A stretch of DNA of 64,000 bases from Photobacterium marinum (GTDB taxonomy: Bacteria; Pseudomonadota; Gammaproteobacteria; Enterobacterales; Vibrionaceae), in assembly GCF_000331515.1 (NCBI RefSeq), contig NZ_AMZO01000019.1, positions 1-64,000 of the forward strand, given 5' to 3'. Shown one piece after another: positions 1-9,194 of the stretch; within the stretch, counting starts at the first letter, position 1, and each line of letters begins with the position of its first letter. Made by a program: the position numbers and the translations under genes. The notes under the pieces were generated by a model. That model was not told the origin of the DNA and did not search any database. It worked only from the letters and a program-made list of their open reading frames with translations.

Positions 1-17
1 AACTGAGCTATCGAGGC
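1..17 (-). tRNA. 5' end of a tRNA gene, probably tRNA-Phe (cut by window edge)
   Basis: Read on the minus strand, the first 17 bases give a seven-base acceptor strand (GCCTCGA), the TA of positions 8-9 and the start of the D-arm (GCTCAGTT). This is the standard 5' end of a bacterial tRNA. The acceptor sequence resembles tRNA-Phe of vibrios, but the anticodon lies outside the window, so the amino acid is a guess. A strong promoter sits just upstream, which supports a real tRNA start. Confidence 0.65.
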
Positions 18-27
18 AACGGAGCGC

Positions 28-57
28 TATTAAACGGGTTTTCGGCCTCGCCGTCAA
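28..57 (-). promoter_or_regulatory. Sigma-70 promoter of the tRNA, stringent type
   Basis: On the minus strand there is a -35 box TTGACG (52-57) and a -10 box TTTAAT (29-34) or TTAATA (28-33), 17-18 bases apart. A GC-rich discriminator (GCGCTCCG) follows, then the tRNA 5' end. GC-rich discriminators are typical of stable-RNA promoters inhibited by ppGpp with DksA. Stringent control here is inferred from that resemblance. Confidence 0.7.
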
Positions 58-146
58 CTACTTTTTTAAGAAAAATGTCACAGCAATGACCACTTGCTCG
101 CTTTTTGAACGTTGTGGCCATATGCGGCTATTCCTTTGTCATTACT

Positions 147-1280
147 TTAGATTTTCCCCTGGTTGAACTCTTTCTGGAACTTGGTCACCTTTTGCAGATA
201 GCGTCTGGCTTCCGCTTTCGGGTGCTTGTTCGTCAGTGCCCAGTAAACCTGATTTGGCTGCAGGCGATTGATGTCATTCATTGCCCGTTTGCGATTACTG
301 TCGAATGTCTTCAATACGCCGCCAGTGCCGCCGTTATAGGCCGAAATCATGCTGTAGTGAAGCGACTGCGGATTGCGGACTTCTTTCAGGTAACGGTTTC
401 GTAATATGTAGAAGTAGGCGGTGCCGGTATCAATGTTTTTGGCTGGATCAAACAGGTATTGCGGTGACGGTTTACCGGATTTCTTCTTAACCAGCTTAAA
501 CACATCTGCGCCTGCGGTGTTCGGTACTACCTGCATCAGACCGTAGGCATTGGCGTGACTGACCGCATAAGGGTTAAAACTACTCTCGGTTTTGATTATC
601 GCGTAGATCAGATCTTCCGGGATCCCGTAACGGCGGGAAGCATCACGAACAATGCTTGCGTATTTGTAACTACGCTTGTTGACGTGGTCTGCCACCATAG
701 GGATTTCAACGTAATAGGCCTGTTGGTAACGGATCTTACGTTTTTTCAGCTTGTGGCTGATCAGGTAGTCGGCAAATTTATTGGCGCGCCATGACCATTC
801 GACGGCTTTACCTTCCTGATCCAATACCTGACCGTACAGGAACGGTTTACCGTTCAGCTCAATTTCGGAATCCGAATACAAGTCGACCCCGGCCGGGTTA
901 TCCGGTGTTAGTAGGGTGGTGGCAATGGCTTTTTTGAGGTGGGTTTCCGGCTCTGTTGTAGCCACGGTTTCCACAATTACCAGACCGCGGACAAAGTCGA
1001 CATGGGCCCGGCTCAGGTAGCCATCGGTGTATTTAACGTACTGGCGTTTACCTGCAATCAGGGAATCATGATCACCCCAGTGGCGTTTTACCTGCCCGCT
1101 GAAGCTGTTGATCAAACGGTCAAGGGCGGCGGCATCTTTAGTGAACTGCCCCGGTAATGGTGCAAGGTTTTTGGCAAAGCGGTTGGTCGTGGCATAGTCG
1201 ACATCATAGAGTTTTTCGACAAACTCACGGCTGCATCCGCTGAGCAGAAGCAGTGACAGTAAAAGCGCGCGTTTTTTCAT
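147..1280 (-). CDS. mltC: Membrane-bound lytic murein transglycosylase C
   Basis: Outer-membrane lipoprotein that cleaves peptidoglycan glycan strands to 1,6-anhydromuropeptides. With the ATG at 1280 the protein is 377 aa and starts with a lipoprotein signal peptide (MKKRALLL...LLSGC, lipidated Cys16). An upstream in-frame start at 1319 would put 13 residues in front of the signal peptide and is rejected. The C-terminal half carries the SLT fold: the catalytic Glu is in KTESSFNP (about residue 232), followed by the family motif AYGLMQVVP and the downstream SAYNGG block. It is the last gene of the mutY-yggX-mltC series on this strand, as in enterobacteria. Confidence 0.95.
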   Translation of the reverse strand: MKKRALLLSLLLLSGCSREFVEKLYDVDYATTNRFAKNLAPLPGQFTKDAAALDRLINSFSGQVKRHWGDHDSLIAGKRQYVKYTDGYLSRAHVDFVRGLVIVETVATTEPETHLKKAIATTLLTPDNPAGVDLYSDSEIELNGKPFLYGQVLDQEGKAVEWSWRANKFADYLISHKLKKRKIRYQQAYYVEIPMVADHVNKRSYKYASIVRDASRRYGIPEDLIYAIIKTESSFNPYAVSHANAYGLMQVVPNTAGADVFKLVKKKSGKPSPQYLFDPAKNIDTGTAYFYILRNRYLKEVRNPQSLHYSMISAYNGGTGGVLKTFDSNRKRAMNDINRLQPNQVYWALTNKHPKAEARRYLQKVTKFQKEFNQGKI

Positions 1281-1392
1281 AATTCCCAGTAAAAAAAAGA
1301 CATCACTTGTTGGTGGCAAATGATGTCAGTTTCTCTTTATCCGGGTAAAGATTATTACACCGGAAGATGAATAAATCGTGAAGTCAGGACGT

Positions 1393-1665
1393 TTACTCGC
1401 TCGGGGGAGTATAGCCGTCGATAACGACATCCTGACCTTCAAACAAGAATCTCACCATTTCTGTTTCCAGTAGCTTACGGTGCTCCGGATCCATCATGTT
1501 AAGTTTTTTCTCATTGATCAGCATGGTTTGCTTACCCTGCCACTCTGTCCAGGCTTCTTTGGAGATATTGTCAAAAATTCGTTTGCCTAGTTCACCCGGG
1601 TAAAGCTGGAAATCCAAACCTTCCGCTTCTTTTTTCAGACGAGCACAAAATACTGTACGGCTCAT
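1393..1665 (-). CDS. yggX: YggX family Fe(II)-trafficking / oxidative protection protein
   Basis: Small 90-aa cytoplasmic protein of the YggX family, linked to iron traffic, Fe-S cluster repair and oxidative stress resistance. The N-terminal [18 protein letters not shown], with the conserved Cys7, and the central [20 protein letters not shown] block identify the family, and the length is normal. It lies between mutY and mltC on the same strand. This association is common in gammaproteobacteria and fits, because MutY carries a [4Fe-4S] cluster. Confidence 0.95.
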   Translation of the reverse strand: MSRTVFCARLKKEAEGLDFQLYPGELGKRIFDNISKEAWTEWQGKQTMLINEKKLNMMDPEHRKLLETEMVRFLFEGQDVVIDGYTPPSE

Positions 1666-1770
1666 TGAGTGGCTCCTTCAATTTCAATCGTCATGAATAC
1701 GTTGCTAGTTATACCAGAGTGCAGCGGCCGCTTCTAGATTTCACCGATGATGGTTAAAAGCGGCTTATCA

Positions 1771-2835
1771 CTACCTGTTTTGCTTTAGCTCATAGTGCAG
1801 GCTGTCGAGGATCTGTTGCACCGGTGCGGCAAGACCTATTTTCGCCGGATTATTGAGGTTATACCATTGGCCTTTACCTGATTCCCTGATCATGTCCGGC
1901 ATGTTATCCAGCCTGAATAACATTGGAACTATGTCGAGATGGTAATGGCTGAATGTATGGCGAAAGGCACCAAGTTGCTCTGGCTGATTGACTTCCACTT
2001 TTGTGCCAAGGCGCTGTTCGACAATACCGGACAGGTCGTGATGGTCATGTTGCGGGAAACACCAGAGGCCGCCCCAAATTCCGGCCGGTGGGCGCTGCTC
2101 CAGCCAGATTTCTTCGCCGCACTGGAAAATTGCGAACCAGGCCTGTTTCTCTGGCATGGTTTTCTTAGGCTTCTTGCCAGGAAAGTCGAGCTGGCGTTGC
2201 TGGGCTTTGGCCTGGCAGATGTCGGTAACCGGGCATAGGTCGCATTTGGGTTTACTTCGGGTGCAGATCATCGCCCCCATATCCATCATGGCCTGATTAT
2301 AGCGTTCAACACCTTTTGCTGGAGTGTTGGTTTCAGCAATTTGCCACAGGGCATTTTCTACCGCCTTTTTCCCTGGCCAGCCTTCAATAGCATAACAGCG
2401 AGACAGGGTCCGTTTGACGTTACCGTCTAGGATCGGGTGGTGCTGCTTGAGCGACAGGGAAAGCACAGCTCCGGCAGTTGAACGGCCGATACCCGGCAGG
2501 GCCATCACCTGTTCGATATCGGTCGGAAATTCCCCACCATGTTCAGAGACAATCATCTGCGCGGCTTTGTGCAGGTTACGGGCGCGGGCGTAATAGCCTA
2601 GCCCTGTCCACAGGTGCAGGACTTCATCCTGCTCGGCTGCGGCGAGATCCCTGACGGTAGGGAAGCGTTCCATAAAACGCTCGAAATACGGGATCACGGT
2701 TGCAACCTGAGTTTGCTGCAACATGATTTCGGAAAGCCATACTTTGTACGGCGTTTTGTTAAGCTGCCATGGCAGCGTTTTACGACCAAATTTGTCGTAC
2801 CACGCTAAAATGGCTTCAGAGAAGGTATTGGTCAC
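1771..2835 (-). CDS. mutY: A/G-specific adenine DNA glycosylase MutY
   Basis: Removes adenine mispaired with 8-oxoguanine in base excision repair. The 354-aa protein shows the HhH-GPD fold: catalytic Glu36 in [10 protein letters not shown], the helix-hairpin-helix [12 protein letters not shown] (about 113-124) and Asp137 in ILDGNVKR. The [4Fe-4S] ligands are Cys191, 198, 201 and 207 with C-x6-C-x2-C-x5-C spacing. The C-terminal third is the NUDIX-like domain that recognises 8-oxoG, with [10 protein letters not shown]. It is divergent from trmB across a 220-bp intergenic region. About 105 bp separate it from yggX downstream. Confidence 0.97.
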   Translation of the reverse strand: MTNTFSEAILAWYDKFGRKTLPWQLNKTPYKVWLSEIMLQQTQVATVIPYFERFMERFPTVRDLAAAEQDEVLHLWTGLGYYARARNLHKAAQMIVSEHGGEFPTDIEQVMALPGIGRSTAGAVLSLSLKQHHPILDGNVKRTLSRCYAIEGWPGKKAVENALWQIAETNTPAKGVERYNQAMMDMGAMICTRSKPKCDLCPVTDICQAKAQQRQLDFPGKKPKKTMPEKQAWFAIFQCGEEIWLEQRPPAGIWGGLWCFPQHDHHDLSGIVEQRLGTKVEVNQPEQLGAFRHTFSHYHLDIVPMLFRLDNMPDMIRESGKGQWYNLNNPAKIGLAAPVQQILDSLHYELKQNR

Positions 2836-2935
2836 AGAAATTAGCTCACTTTACTGACAAGCTTTAAAAGCGTGCCGTTATGATAATTTTTGTGCTGATT
2901 GCACCACAAACTGACGGCTGTCGCAAACGACAGAC

Positions 2936-2963
2936 TTGCACTTGAGCCATAACTTTGGATAAT
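2936..2963 (+). promoter_or_regulatory. Candidate sigma-70 promoter for trmB
   Basis: -35 TTGCAC (2936-2941), a 16-base spacer and -10 GATAAT (2958-2963), about 90 bases before the trmB start. An inverted repeat, CTGTCG/CGACAG (2918-2933), lies immediately upstream. The promoter call rests only on hexamer similarity. Confidence 0.5.
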
Positions 2964-3055
2964 GCCGATGCTCAGGTTCTGCTCATCTTTTGATGCTTCA
3001 AAGTTGAAAGATAAACAGACCCCAGTTTTTTTGATTTTCTAGTTTAGGTAATACG

Positions 3056-3793
3056 ATGAGCGAAGTTTCAAAGACCTCAGGCGAAGTTACAATGTCTGAA
3101 TTTACCGAAGACGGCAAACTGATACGTAAAGTTCGTAGCTTTGTTCGTCGTGAGGGCCGTTTAACTAAAGGCCAACAGGCGGCTTTAGATAATAACTGGT
3201 CGGCGATGGGTGTCGATTTTGCTCAGCAGATGCTGGACTGGAAAGAAGTCTTCAACCGTGAAGCGCCGGTAGTGCTGGAGATCGGCTTCGGTATGGGTGC
3301 CTCTCTGGTTGAGATGGCGAAGAACGCACCGGAGAAAAACTTCATCGGTATTGAAGTACACAGCCCGGGTGTTGGTGCTTGCCTGATGGGTGCTGAAGAA
3401 GCCGGCCTGACTAACTTGCGTGTAATGTGTCACGATGCGGTTGAAGTATTTGATTACATGATCCCGGACGGCAGCCTGGATACAGTTCAGCTGTTCTTCC
3501 CAGACCCATGGCACAAAGCCCGTCACCACAAGCGCCGTATCGTACAGCCAGAATTTGCTGAGATGGTACGTAAGAAGCTGAAAGTTGGCGGTATTTTCCA
3601 CATGGCAACAGACTGGGAAAATTACGCGGAGCACATGGTGGAAGTTATGAATGCTGCACCGGGTTACCGAAATACAGCGACTGAAGGTGATTACATTCCT
3701 CGTCCTGAAGAGCGTCCGCTGACTAAATTTGAAGCGCGTGGTCACCGTCTGGGTCACGGCGTATGGGATATGAAGTTCGCACGAACTGAATAA
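3056..3793 (+). CDS. trmB: tRNA (guanine-N7-)-methyltransferase
   Basis: Methylates G46 in the variable loop of tRNAs using S-adenosylmethionine. The 245-aa protein carries the SAM-binding loop [11 protein letters not shown], the substrate block [12 protein letters not shown], the catalytic region [17 protein letters not shown] and the C-terminal [16 protein letters not shown]. All match TrmB closely, and the E. coli protein is 239 aa. The ATG at 3056 is preceded by AGGTAA. A second in-frame ATG twelve codons in (3092) would also leave a complete enzyme. It is transcribed divergently from mutY. Confidence 0.96.
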   Translation: MSEVSKTSGEVTMSEFTEDGKLIRKVRSFVRREGRLTKGQQAALDNNWSAMGVDFAQQMLDWKEVFNREAPVVLEIGFGMGASLVEMAKNAPEKNFIGIEVHSPGVGACLMGAEEAGLTNLRVMCHDAVEVFDYMIPDGSLDTVQLFFPDPWHKARHHKRRIVQPEFAEMVRKKLKVGGIFHMATDWENYAEHMVEVMNAAPGYRNTATEGDYIPRPEERPLTKFEARGHRLGHGVWDMKFARTE

Positions 3794-3855
3794 TTTTCCC
3801 TATGACACAGGCTTAGAACTGATTATTAAGCCCTGTAGCGTCACAATAATAAAAG

Positions 3856-3880
3856 AAGCCAACCTTGTGTTGGCTTTTTT
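3856..3880 (+). terminator. Rho-independent terminator after trmB
   Basis: AAGCCAAC (3856-3863) pairs with GTTGGCTT (3869-3876) around a five-base loop, and a T run follows. It ends only about 18 bases before the glsB start, so glsB must get its transcripts by read-through or from a promoter overlapping this hairpin. Confidence 0.85.
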
Positions 3881-3898
3881 AGCCTTGGAGAAAACAGA

Positions 3899-4819
3899 AT
3901 GAAGCCAACAGAAGCGTTGCTAAATGAGATCCTGGATGAAGTCAGGCCTTTGATTGGTAAAGGTAAAGTTGCTGATTACATTCCTGCATTGGCAACAGTT
4001 CCGGCCAATAAGCTTGGTATTGCCGTGTGTTACAACGATGGTGAAATTATTCAGGCCGGCGATAGTGAAGAGCGTTTCTCTATCCAGTCTATTTCCAAGG
4101 TATTGAGCCTGACGTTGGCGATGACGTTGTATAAACCGGAAGAGATCTGGAAGCGTGTGGGTAAGGAGCCGTCGGGCCATGCTTTCAACTCGCTCATTCA
4201 GCTTGAGTTGGAAAACGGCATTCCGCGTAATCCGTTTATTAATGCCGGGGCGCTGATTGTGTCTGATCTGCTTCACAGCCGTCTGTCGGCACCTCAGTAC
4301 CGGATGCTGGAGCTGGTGCGTGATTTGTCCGGTGATCAGCATATTGTTTACGATAAGGTTGTGGCGACATCTGAAATGCAGCACAGTGATCGTAATGCTT
4401 CCATTGCCTATCTGATGCGCTCGTTTGGCAATTTTGAGAACGAGGTAATGCCGGTTTTGACCAATTACTTCAGTTACTGCGCACTGAAAATGAGCTGTGT
4501 CGATTTGGCCAGGACATTCAGTTATCTGGCCAATAAAGGCCAGCCTCTAGGGGCAAAAGAGCCGATTATCAGCCAGACTCAGAGTAAGCAGATGAATGCC
4601 TTGTTGGCGACCTGTGGCTTGTATGACGGCGCCGGTGAGTTTGCTTACCGGGTCGGTATGCCGGGCAAATCCGGTGTTGGTGGCGGTATTATTGCCGTTG
4701 TTCCGGGCGAGATGACGATTGCGGTATGGTCGCCTGAGCTGGATCCGAGCGGTAACTCCCTGGCGGGGACGGCGGCTCTGGAATTACTGGCAGACAGGAT
4801 TGGTCGTTCTATCTTCTGA
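3899..4819 (+). CDS. glsB: Glutaminase
   Basis: Hydrolyses L-glutamine to glutamate and ammonia. This is the serine-dependent glutaminase fold related to beta-lactamases. The 306-aa length is close to E. coli YneH (308). The nucleophile motif S-x-x-K is in [12 protein letters not shown] (about residues 60-71). The substrate-binding blocks [22 protein letters not shown] and the C-terminal [15 protein letters not shown] are intact. The start has GGAG upstream (TTGGAGAAAACAGA-ATG). It converges on hemW. Enterobacterial mutY/trmB regions usually carry yggL and yggN at this spot instead of a glutaminase. Confidence 0.95.
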   Translation: MKPTEALLNEILDEVRPLIGKGKVADYIPALATVPANKLGIAVCYNDGEIIQAGDSEERFSIQSISKVLSLTLAMTLYKPEEIWKRVGKEPSGHAFNSLIQLELENGIPRNPFINAGALIVSDLLHSRLSAPQYRMLELVRDLSGDQHIVYDKVVATSEMQHSDRNASIAYLMRSFGNFENEVMPVLTNYFSYCALKMSCVDLARTFSYLANKGQPLGAKEPIISQTQSKQMNALLATCGLYDGAGEFAYRVGMPGKSGVGGGIIAVVPGEMTIAVWSPELDPSGNSLAGTAALELLADRIGRSIF

Positions 4820-4865
4820 TTTTGCAGTTTGACGTTACTTTGACGCTGGCTCTCAATTTAATGAA

Positions 4866-4897
4866 AGGGGCGATGGTTATTGATAACCATCGCCCCT
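4866..4897. terminator. Long hairpin between convergent glsB and hemW
   Basis: A 15-bp perfect stem (AGGGGCGATGGTTAT at 4866-4880 with its complement at 4883-4897) closes on a very short loop. A modest T-rich tail follows on the plus strand (GATTTTAT). It separates glsB and hemW, so it probably serves both directions. Confidence 0.7.
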
Positions 4898-4919
4898 GAT
4901 TTTATCTGTCTCTAGGCTT

Positions 4920-6077
4920 TTATTCTTCTTCAACAAAAGCGGCCAGCAGATCGTTGAGGAACAGCTTTCCGTGCTCGGTTATCTGCCACTCGTCCCCTGA
5001 ATCTTCCAGGTAATTCTGACTTAATGCCCACTCGATAGGGGCTTGAATCGTACTCAGCGGAAGTCCGGTACGCTCGACAAAGTCCTGTTTCGGGCAGGAC
5101 TCCAGCAGGCGGAAGCGGTTCATGAAGAACTCGAACGGGCGCTCATCACTGTCGACCTGAGTTTCCTGAACCAGATACGGTTTTTCAGGATTGAGATAAC
5201 CGCGCGGGTGTTTTACCTTCACTGTGCGGGTGATGGTACCGTCAGCAAAACTGATTTTGCCGTGGGAGCCGCAGCCGATGCCCAGATAGTCACCAAAACG
5301 CCAGTAGTTCAGGTTATGTTGGCATTGTTTCCCGGGCTTGCTATAGCCGGAAATTTCATACTGCACATAACCGGCTTCTGTCAGCAACTGGTGGCCCTGT
5401 TCGAATATATCCCACAGGTCGTCATCATCCGGTAATGTTGGCGGTTTTGAGTAGAACAGGGTGTTCGGCTCAATCGTCAGCTGGTACCACGATAGGTGAG
5501 GCGGGTTCAGTGCAATCGCCTGTTTCAGGTCGGATAGGGCATCTTCGATCGATTGATCCGGCAGGCCGTGCATCAAATCAACATTGAAGCTGTTGAGTCC
5601 GGCTTCTTCTGCCAGCTGTGCCGCGCGGATAGCCTCGTTGCGGCCATGGATCCGTCCCAGGCGTTTGAGTTTCTCATCCTGGAAGCTCTGGATACCGATT
5701 GAGATCCGGTTGACGCCAACCTCACGGTAGGCGGTGAAGCGTCCGGCCTCGACCGTACCCGGGTTGGCTTCCATGGTGATCTCGATATCCGGGCTGAACG
5801 GAATCCGAGCTTCGATGGCCTGCAACAGGCGGCCGATCTCTTCCGGTGAAATCAGGCTTGGTGTACCACCACCAATAAAGATCGAATGCAGCGAACGGTG
5901 GCCGTCTTCCAATTGGTAAGCCTTCAGATCTGTTTCCAGATCGTCAATCAGCGCATCAATATAATCCAGCTCGGGAATATCTGTTTTAAGCGCATGAGAG
6001 TTGAAGTCACAGTACGGGCATTTCTGAACACACCACGGGATGTGGACATACAGGCTTAATGGTGGTGGAACTAGCAT
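4920..6077 (-). CDS. hemW: Radical SAM heme chaperone HemW
   Basis: Heme-binding radical-SAM protein that hands heme to respiratory enzymes. It was long annotated as a coproporphyrinogen III oxidase. With the ATG at 6077 it has 385 aa. The cluster motif C-x3-C-x2-C is Cys16, 20 and 23 (WCVQKCPYC). The GGGTPS motif and the C-terminal HemN-like domain are present. The start codon overlaps the rdgB stop (TGATG), which implies translational coupling. A longer in-frame reading starting at 6173 would lie inside rdgB and lacks family similarity. Confidence 0.95.
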   Translation of the reverse strand: MLVPPPLSLYVHIPWCVQKCPYCDFNSHALKTDIPELDYIDALIDDLETDLKAYQLEDGHRSLHSIFIGGGTPSLISPEEIGRLLQAIEARIPFSPDIEITMEANPGTVEAGRFTAYREVGVNRISIGIQSFQDEKLKRLGRIHGRNEAIRAAQLAEEAGLNSFNVDLMHGLPDQSIEDALSDLKQAIALNPPHLSWYQLTIEPNTLFYSKPPTLPDDDDLWDIFEQGHQLLTEAGYVQYEISGYSKPGKQCQHNLNYWRFGDYLGIGCGSHGKISFADGTITRTVKVKHPRGYLNPEKPYLVQETQVDSDERPFEFFMNRFRLLESCPKQDFVERTGLPLSTIQAPIEWALSQNYLEDSGDEWQITEHGKLFLNDLLAAFVEEE

Positions 6078-6670
6078 CAGGCGTCCTTCAGGGCAGCAAA
6101 CAGTTTTTTCAGTGCTTTGCCTCGGTGAGACAGCTGCTTTTTGCGCGCGGGCTCTAGTTCGGCAGAGGCGCACTGATCTTCCGGTACCCAGAAAATCGGG
6201 TCGTAACCGAAGCCGTTCTCGCCGTGCGCTTCAGTCGAGATGCTGCCTTCCCAGGTGCCGTGACATACCAGCGGCGTTGGGTCATTTTCATGGCGCATCA
6301 TCACCAGTACACAGTGGAAACGGGCGGTACGTTGTTCAGCCGGTACGTCTTCCATCTCTTTCAGCAGTTTTTCCAGATTTTGCTGATCTGAAGCATATTC
6401 ACCGGCAAAGCGGGCCGAGTAGATACCCGGAGCACCTTTCAGGTAGTCCACTTCCAGGCCAGAGTCATCGGCAATTGCAGGCAGGCCGGTTTCTTTTGCT
6501 GCATGACGAGCTTTGATAATGGCGTTTTCAATGAAGGTGGTGCCGGTTTCAGCAACAGAAGAAACGTTGTAATCACTTTGTGCCACAACATCGAAACCAA
6601 AGTCTGCAAGCAGGCTTGCCATCTCTTTTACTTTGCCCTGGTTGCCAGTGGCCAGTACTAGTTTGCTCAT
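6077..6670 (-). CDS. rdgB: dITP/XTP pyrophosphatase RdgB
   Basis: House-cleaning nucleotidase that hydrolyses dITP, ITP and XTP to monophosphates, keeping deaminated purines out of DNA and RNA. The ATG at 6670 has AGGAA seven bases upstream and gives 197 aa, the E. coli length. Diagnostic motifs are the N-terminal [13 protein letters not shown], the catalytic [20 protein letters not shown] and the C-terminal LSHRGKALK. The gene is joined to hemW by a TGATG overlap and follows the DUF4426 gene at about 155 bp. Confidence 0.97.
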   Translation of the reverse strand: MSKLVLATGNQGKVKEMASLLADFGFDVVAQSDYNVSSVAETGTTFIENAIIKARHAAKETGLPAIADDSGLEVDYLKGAPGIYSARFAGEYASDQQNLEKLLKEMEDVPAEQRTARFHCVLVMMRHENDPTPLVCHGTWEGSISTEAHGENGFGYDPIFWVPEDQCASAELEPARKKQLSHRGKALKKLFAALKDA

Positions 6671-6825
6671 CGTTGTTCCTCGGTGGGTCCGCAAAAGGAC
6701 AGGTAATCAAAAGGACTGGTAATAACGGGCGCTATGATAATACCAATCTCAGGCTGTCACCAGTTTTGGGACACAGGAAGGGAATGTAAGGGCGGAGCCG
6801 TTTGACTCCACCGTAAAGAGAATGG

Positions 6826-7254
6826 CTAGTCGACGAAGAACGTCTGCTGGAAAGCGATTTGACCGTTGGTGCCGTTGCGATTGATATCAATGGTAAAACT
6901 GAAGCTTTCTTCGTTGGCATGGCCTAGTTCGGCAAGGTAGTAAATAGCATTACCTTCTCGGACTTCGCGGAATGTCAGGTTCTTGATGGTACCGAGCAGG
7001 TTTTTTGCTTTACCGGTCAGTACGGCAGTGACGGCCGGTTTTCCTTCCTGACTTTTATCCAGTACGGTGACATTGACGATCGCTGAGTAGCGGCTGCGCT
7101 GAATGCGGTAGGTACTGGCAATTTCAGGCGTCAGGAATGTTGATGGGAAGCTGGAGTAGTGAACTTCAAGGTTGCCGATGTCTTTCAGTTGCTCTGCATT
7201 TACAGGGAGTGCGGTAAAGAGTAGTGCCGATAATAAACATAAGATACGAGTCAT
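6826..7254 (-). CDS. DUF4426 family exported protein, function unknown
   Basis: A 142-aa protein from the ATG at 7254 (AAGGAT ribosome site) with a cleavable signal peptide (MTRILCLLSALLFTALPVNA-EQ), so probably periplasmic. The body contains a GNLEVHYSSFPSTFLTPEIA block and a C-terminal GQIAFQQTFFVD that I recognise as the DUF4426 family, found mainly in vibrios and relatives between yggU and rdgB. No catalytic motif is visible. It may be in one transcription unit with yggT-yggU upstream and rdgB-hemW downstream, interrupted by a hairpin at 7392-7413. Confidence 0.8.
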   Translation of the reverse strand: MTRILCLLSALLFTALPVNAEQLKDIGNLEVHYSSFPSTFLTPEIASTYRIQRSRYSAIVNVTVLDKSQEGKPAVTAVLTGKAKNLLGTIKNLTFREVREGNAIYYLAELGHANEESFSFTIDINRNGTNGQIAFQQTFFVD

Positions 7255-7391
7255 GATTTTATCCTTCTTGGACACACACCGGTACCAATATGACCCTGAT
7301 AATCCGGCGATTATTACATCCTTATAGTATAGCCAGTGGCTGTTGTTAATTGTTGCCTGTGATTTTGTGGTTGCTGACCATTAATAGTATC

Positions 7392-7413
7392 AGCCCGGCT
7401 ATATGGCCGGGCT
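7392..7413 (-). other. GC-rich hairpin between yggU and the DUF4426 gene
   Basis: AGCCCGGC (7392-7399) pairs with GCCGGGCT (7406-7413). It lies 26 bases past the yggU stop on the minus strand and has no T run, so it looks more like an RNA-processing or partial attenuation element than a full terminator. Confidence 0.55.
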
Positions 7414-7438
7414 GTATCGTATGTTGCGGGTGTTAGGT

Positions 7439-7732
7439 TTACAGCAGTTCGGAAATGACCTGTGGGATTTCACGCGGGCTTTCAACCCTTACCTGCTTGT
7501 GGCGGCCAAGCTCGCCTTTTTCAATAACCACTTGTCCTTTGGCTACGCGAAACTGCTTGGCCAAGTATTTGCTCAGATGGGCATTGGCTTTGCCATCAAC
7601 CGGTGGTGCGGTGATGGCAACTTTCAGTTCATCGCCATGCAGGCCGACAATTTTGTCACGGCTCGCTTTAGGCTGGATATACAGATGTATTACCAGATCG
7701 TCGCCGTTTTGGGTTACAGCTTGTTGGCTCAT
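7439..7732 (-). CDS. yggU: DUF167 family protein YggU
   Basis: A 97-aa protein of the conserved UPF0235/DUF167 family, whose biochemical role is unclear. The family signature is readable: [28 protein letters not shown], then [20 protein letters not shown]. The start overlaps the yggT stop by four bases (ATGA type), so the two are probably translated together. The yggS-proC-yggT-yggU order is conserved across gammaproteobacteria. Confidence 0.95.
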   Translation of the reverse strand: MSQQAVTQNGDDLVIHLYIQPKASRDKIVGLHGDELKVAITAPPVDGKANAHLSKYLAKQFRVAKGQVVIEKGELGRHKQVRVESPREIPQVISELL

Positions 7733-8286
7733 AACTGGAACCAGATAGGACCAATCAGATCACCCATCAGGATATTGGCAAACTGCAGGCCGATGAAAAG
7801 GACAATCACGCTCAGATCCAAGCCGCCCATAGCGGGTATAAAACGGCGGATTGGTGCTGTCATTGGTTCAGTCAGCTGGTGCATCACGTATTCAACCGGG
7901 CTGCGGCCCTGGCTTACCCAGCTCAGGATTGCACGAAGCAGCAGTACCCAGAAGATCAGGCTACCGGCTGCTTTAAGCAGAGACAGGCCACCGACCCAAA
8001 GGAAATCAGCGCTGAATGCCATATTGCCGCCGGTCAGTACCAGCTGGAGCAGGACAAACTTGGAAATGCTTAGCACGTAAGCGAAGATCAGGGTTGCTAA
8101 GTCCAGCGAACCGACTGACGGGATGATACGACGTAGCGGACCAACAATAGGCTGGGTTGCTCTTACAATGAACTGGGAGAACGGGTTATAGAAGTCTGCC
8201 CGGGCCCACTGGAGCCAGATGCGCAGCAGGACGACCATAATGTAGAGGTCGAACAGGGTACTGACTAAAAAACCAATTGAATTCAT
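7729..8286 (-). CDS. yggT: YggT family integral membrane protein
   Basis: A 185-aa inner-membrane protein with two repeats of the YggT domain, each ending in a short polar segment after a helix ([12 protein letters not shown] and [20 protein letters not shown]). About four hydrophobic helices are visible. E. coli YggT has been tied to osmotic-shock tolerance and ion homeostasis, but the mechanism is not established. It is followed by yggU with a four-base overlap and preceded by proC at 9 bp, forming a tight operon. Confidence 0.93.
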   Translation of the reverse strand: MNSIGFLVSTLFDLYIMVVLLRIWLQWARADFYNPFSQFIVRATQPIVGPLRRIIPSVGSLDLATLIFAYVLSISKFVLLQLVLTGGNMAFSADFLWVGGLSLLKAAGSLIFWVLLLRAILSWVSQGRSPVEYVMHQLTEPMTAPIRRFIPAMGGLDLSVIVLFIGLQFANILMGDLIGPIWFQL

Positions 8287-8295
8287 ATCTAAACC

Positions 8296-9114
8296 TTAAA
8301 ATAACTTTTCCATTTCTTCAGCGCGGGTAACTGCAGCACGCATTGCTTTAGCTACGGTATCACTAAGTTGGTGTTCGTTAAATGTTCTTATTGCTTCTGC
8401 GGTGGTTCCGCCTTTAGAGGTGACCTGTTCACGCAGGGTGGCCAGATTGGTCTCCGGGTTGGCAATCACCATTTCGGCTGCACCGGCGGCGGACTGTTGC
8501 ACCAATTTGCGGGCGGTTGCCGGGTCAAAGCCCTGTTTAACCGCCTCTGCTTCCATTGCTTCCATAAACAGGAAGAAGTAAGCCGGCGCACTGCCAGCAG
8601 CGGCAATAATACCGTTAATTCCAGCTTCTTGCTCTACCCAGCAGACTTCACCGACAGCTGTCATTAAGTGTTCGGCAAAGGCTTTATCTTCAGTGCCCAC
8701 TGAAGCCGGAGCGAACATGCCACTCATCCCTTTACCGATCAGAGATGGGGTATTTGGCATGACGCGGACCAGGTTTAGCTCAGTGTTGAGCATTTCGTTC
8801 AGGCGCTGGGCTGAGATGCCTGCGGCGATAGAAATAACCAGCTTGCCGCTGAAATCGAGTACCTGAAGTGGACGACAGACTTCTTCCATCAGTTGAGGCT
8901 TTACGGCCAGTACGATGACATCTGCCAGCTCAGCTGCATGCAGGTTATCGTCGCTGGTGTGAATGCCGTAATCTCGTGCCAGGGGCTCACGGCGGGCAGA
9001 GCTTGGTGCCGTTGCTGTGATCTTATCTGGTGTGTAACCACTGGAAACCAGGCCGGCGATGATTGAGCGGGCCATGTTACCGGCACCGATAAAAGCGATT
9101 GAACGTTGTTCCAT
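8296..9114 (-). CDS. proC: Pyrroline-5-carboxylate reductase
   Basis: Catalyses the last step of proline synthesis, NAD(P)H-dependent reduction of 1-pyrroline-5-carboxylate. The ATG at 9114 has AAGGAT upstream and gives 272 aa. The Rossmann motif is IAFIGAGNMARSIIAGL at residues 6-22, and the C-terminal signature is LREQVTSKGGTTAEAIRTF. Further upstream in-frame codons (to 9153) add residues with no family match. It is placed between yggS and yggT, the classic neighbourhood that links YggS to PLP and amino-acid homeostasis. Confidence 0.97.
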   Translation of the reverse strand: MEQRSIAFIGAGNMARSIIAGLVSSGYTPDKITATAPSSARREPLARDYGIHTSDDNLHAAELADVIVLAVKPQLMEEVCRPLQVLDFSGKLVISIAAGISAQRLNEMLNTELNLVRVMPNTPSLIGKGMSGMFAPASVGTEDKAFAEHLMTAVGEVCWVEQEAGINGIIAAAGSAPAYFFLFMEAMEAEAVKQGFDPATARKLVQQSAAGAAEMVIANPETNLATLREQVTSKGGTTAEAIRTFNEHQLSDTVAKAMRAAVTRAEEMEKLF

Positions 9115-9194
9115 GCTAAATCCTTGTGTAGAAAGCGCAAAGTTGGTCGGCATATTCCCTAAGTGAAGTCAGGAATAAATGCGCTGAGCATCCT

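Noticed and set aside
1724-1738. GCGGCCGCTTCTAGA, identical to part of a common cloning prefix, between mutY and yggX
   Set aside because: Flanking bases do not continue the prefix, both neighbouring genes are intact and in native order, and no vector sequence is seen. A chance match in native DNA is most likely, though a check of the assembly would be easy.
3185-3757. Long open frame antisense to trmB (190 codons), with similar ones opposite tkt, lepA and pdxJ
   Set aside because: They mirror highly biased coding sequence on the other strand and have no ribosome site or family resemblance.
7403-8080. 225-codon plus-strand frame across yggU and yggT
   Set aside because: It is the complement of two well-supported, conserved minus-strand genes.
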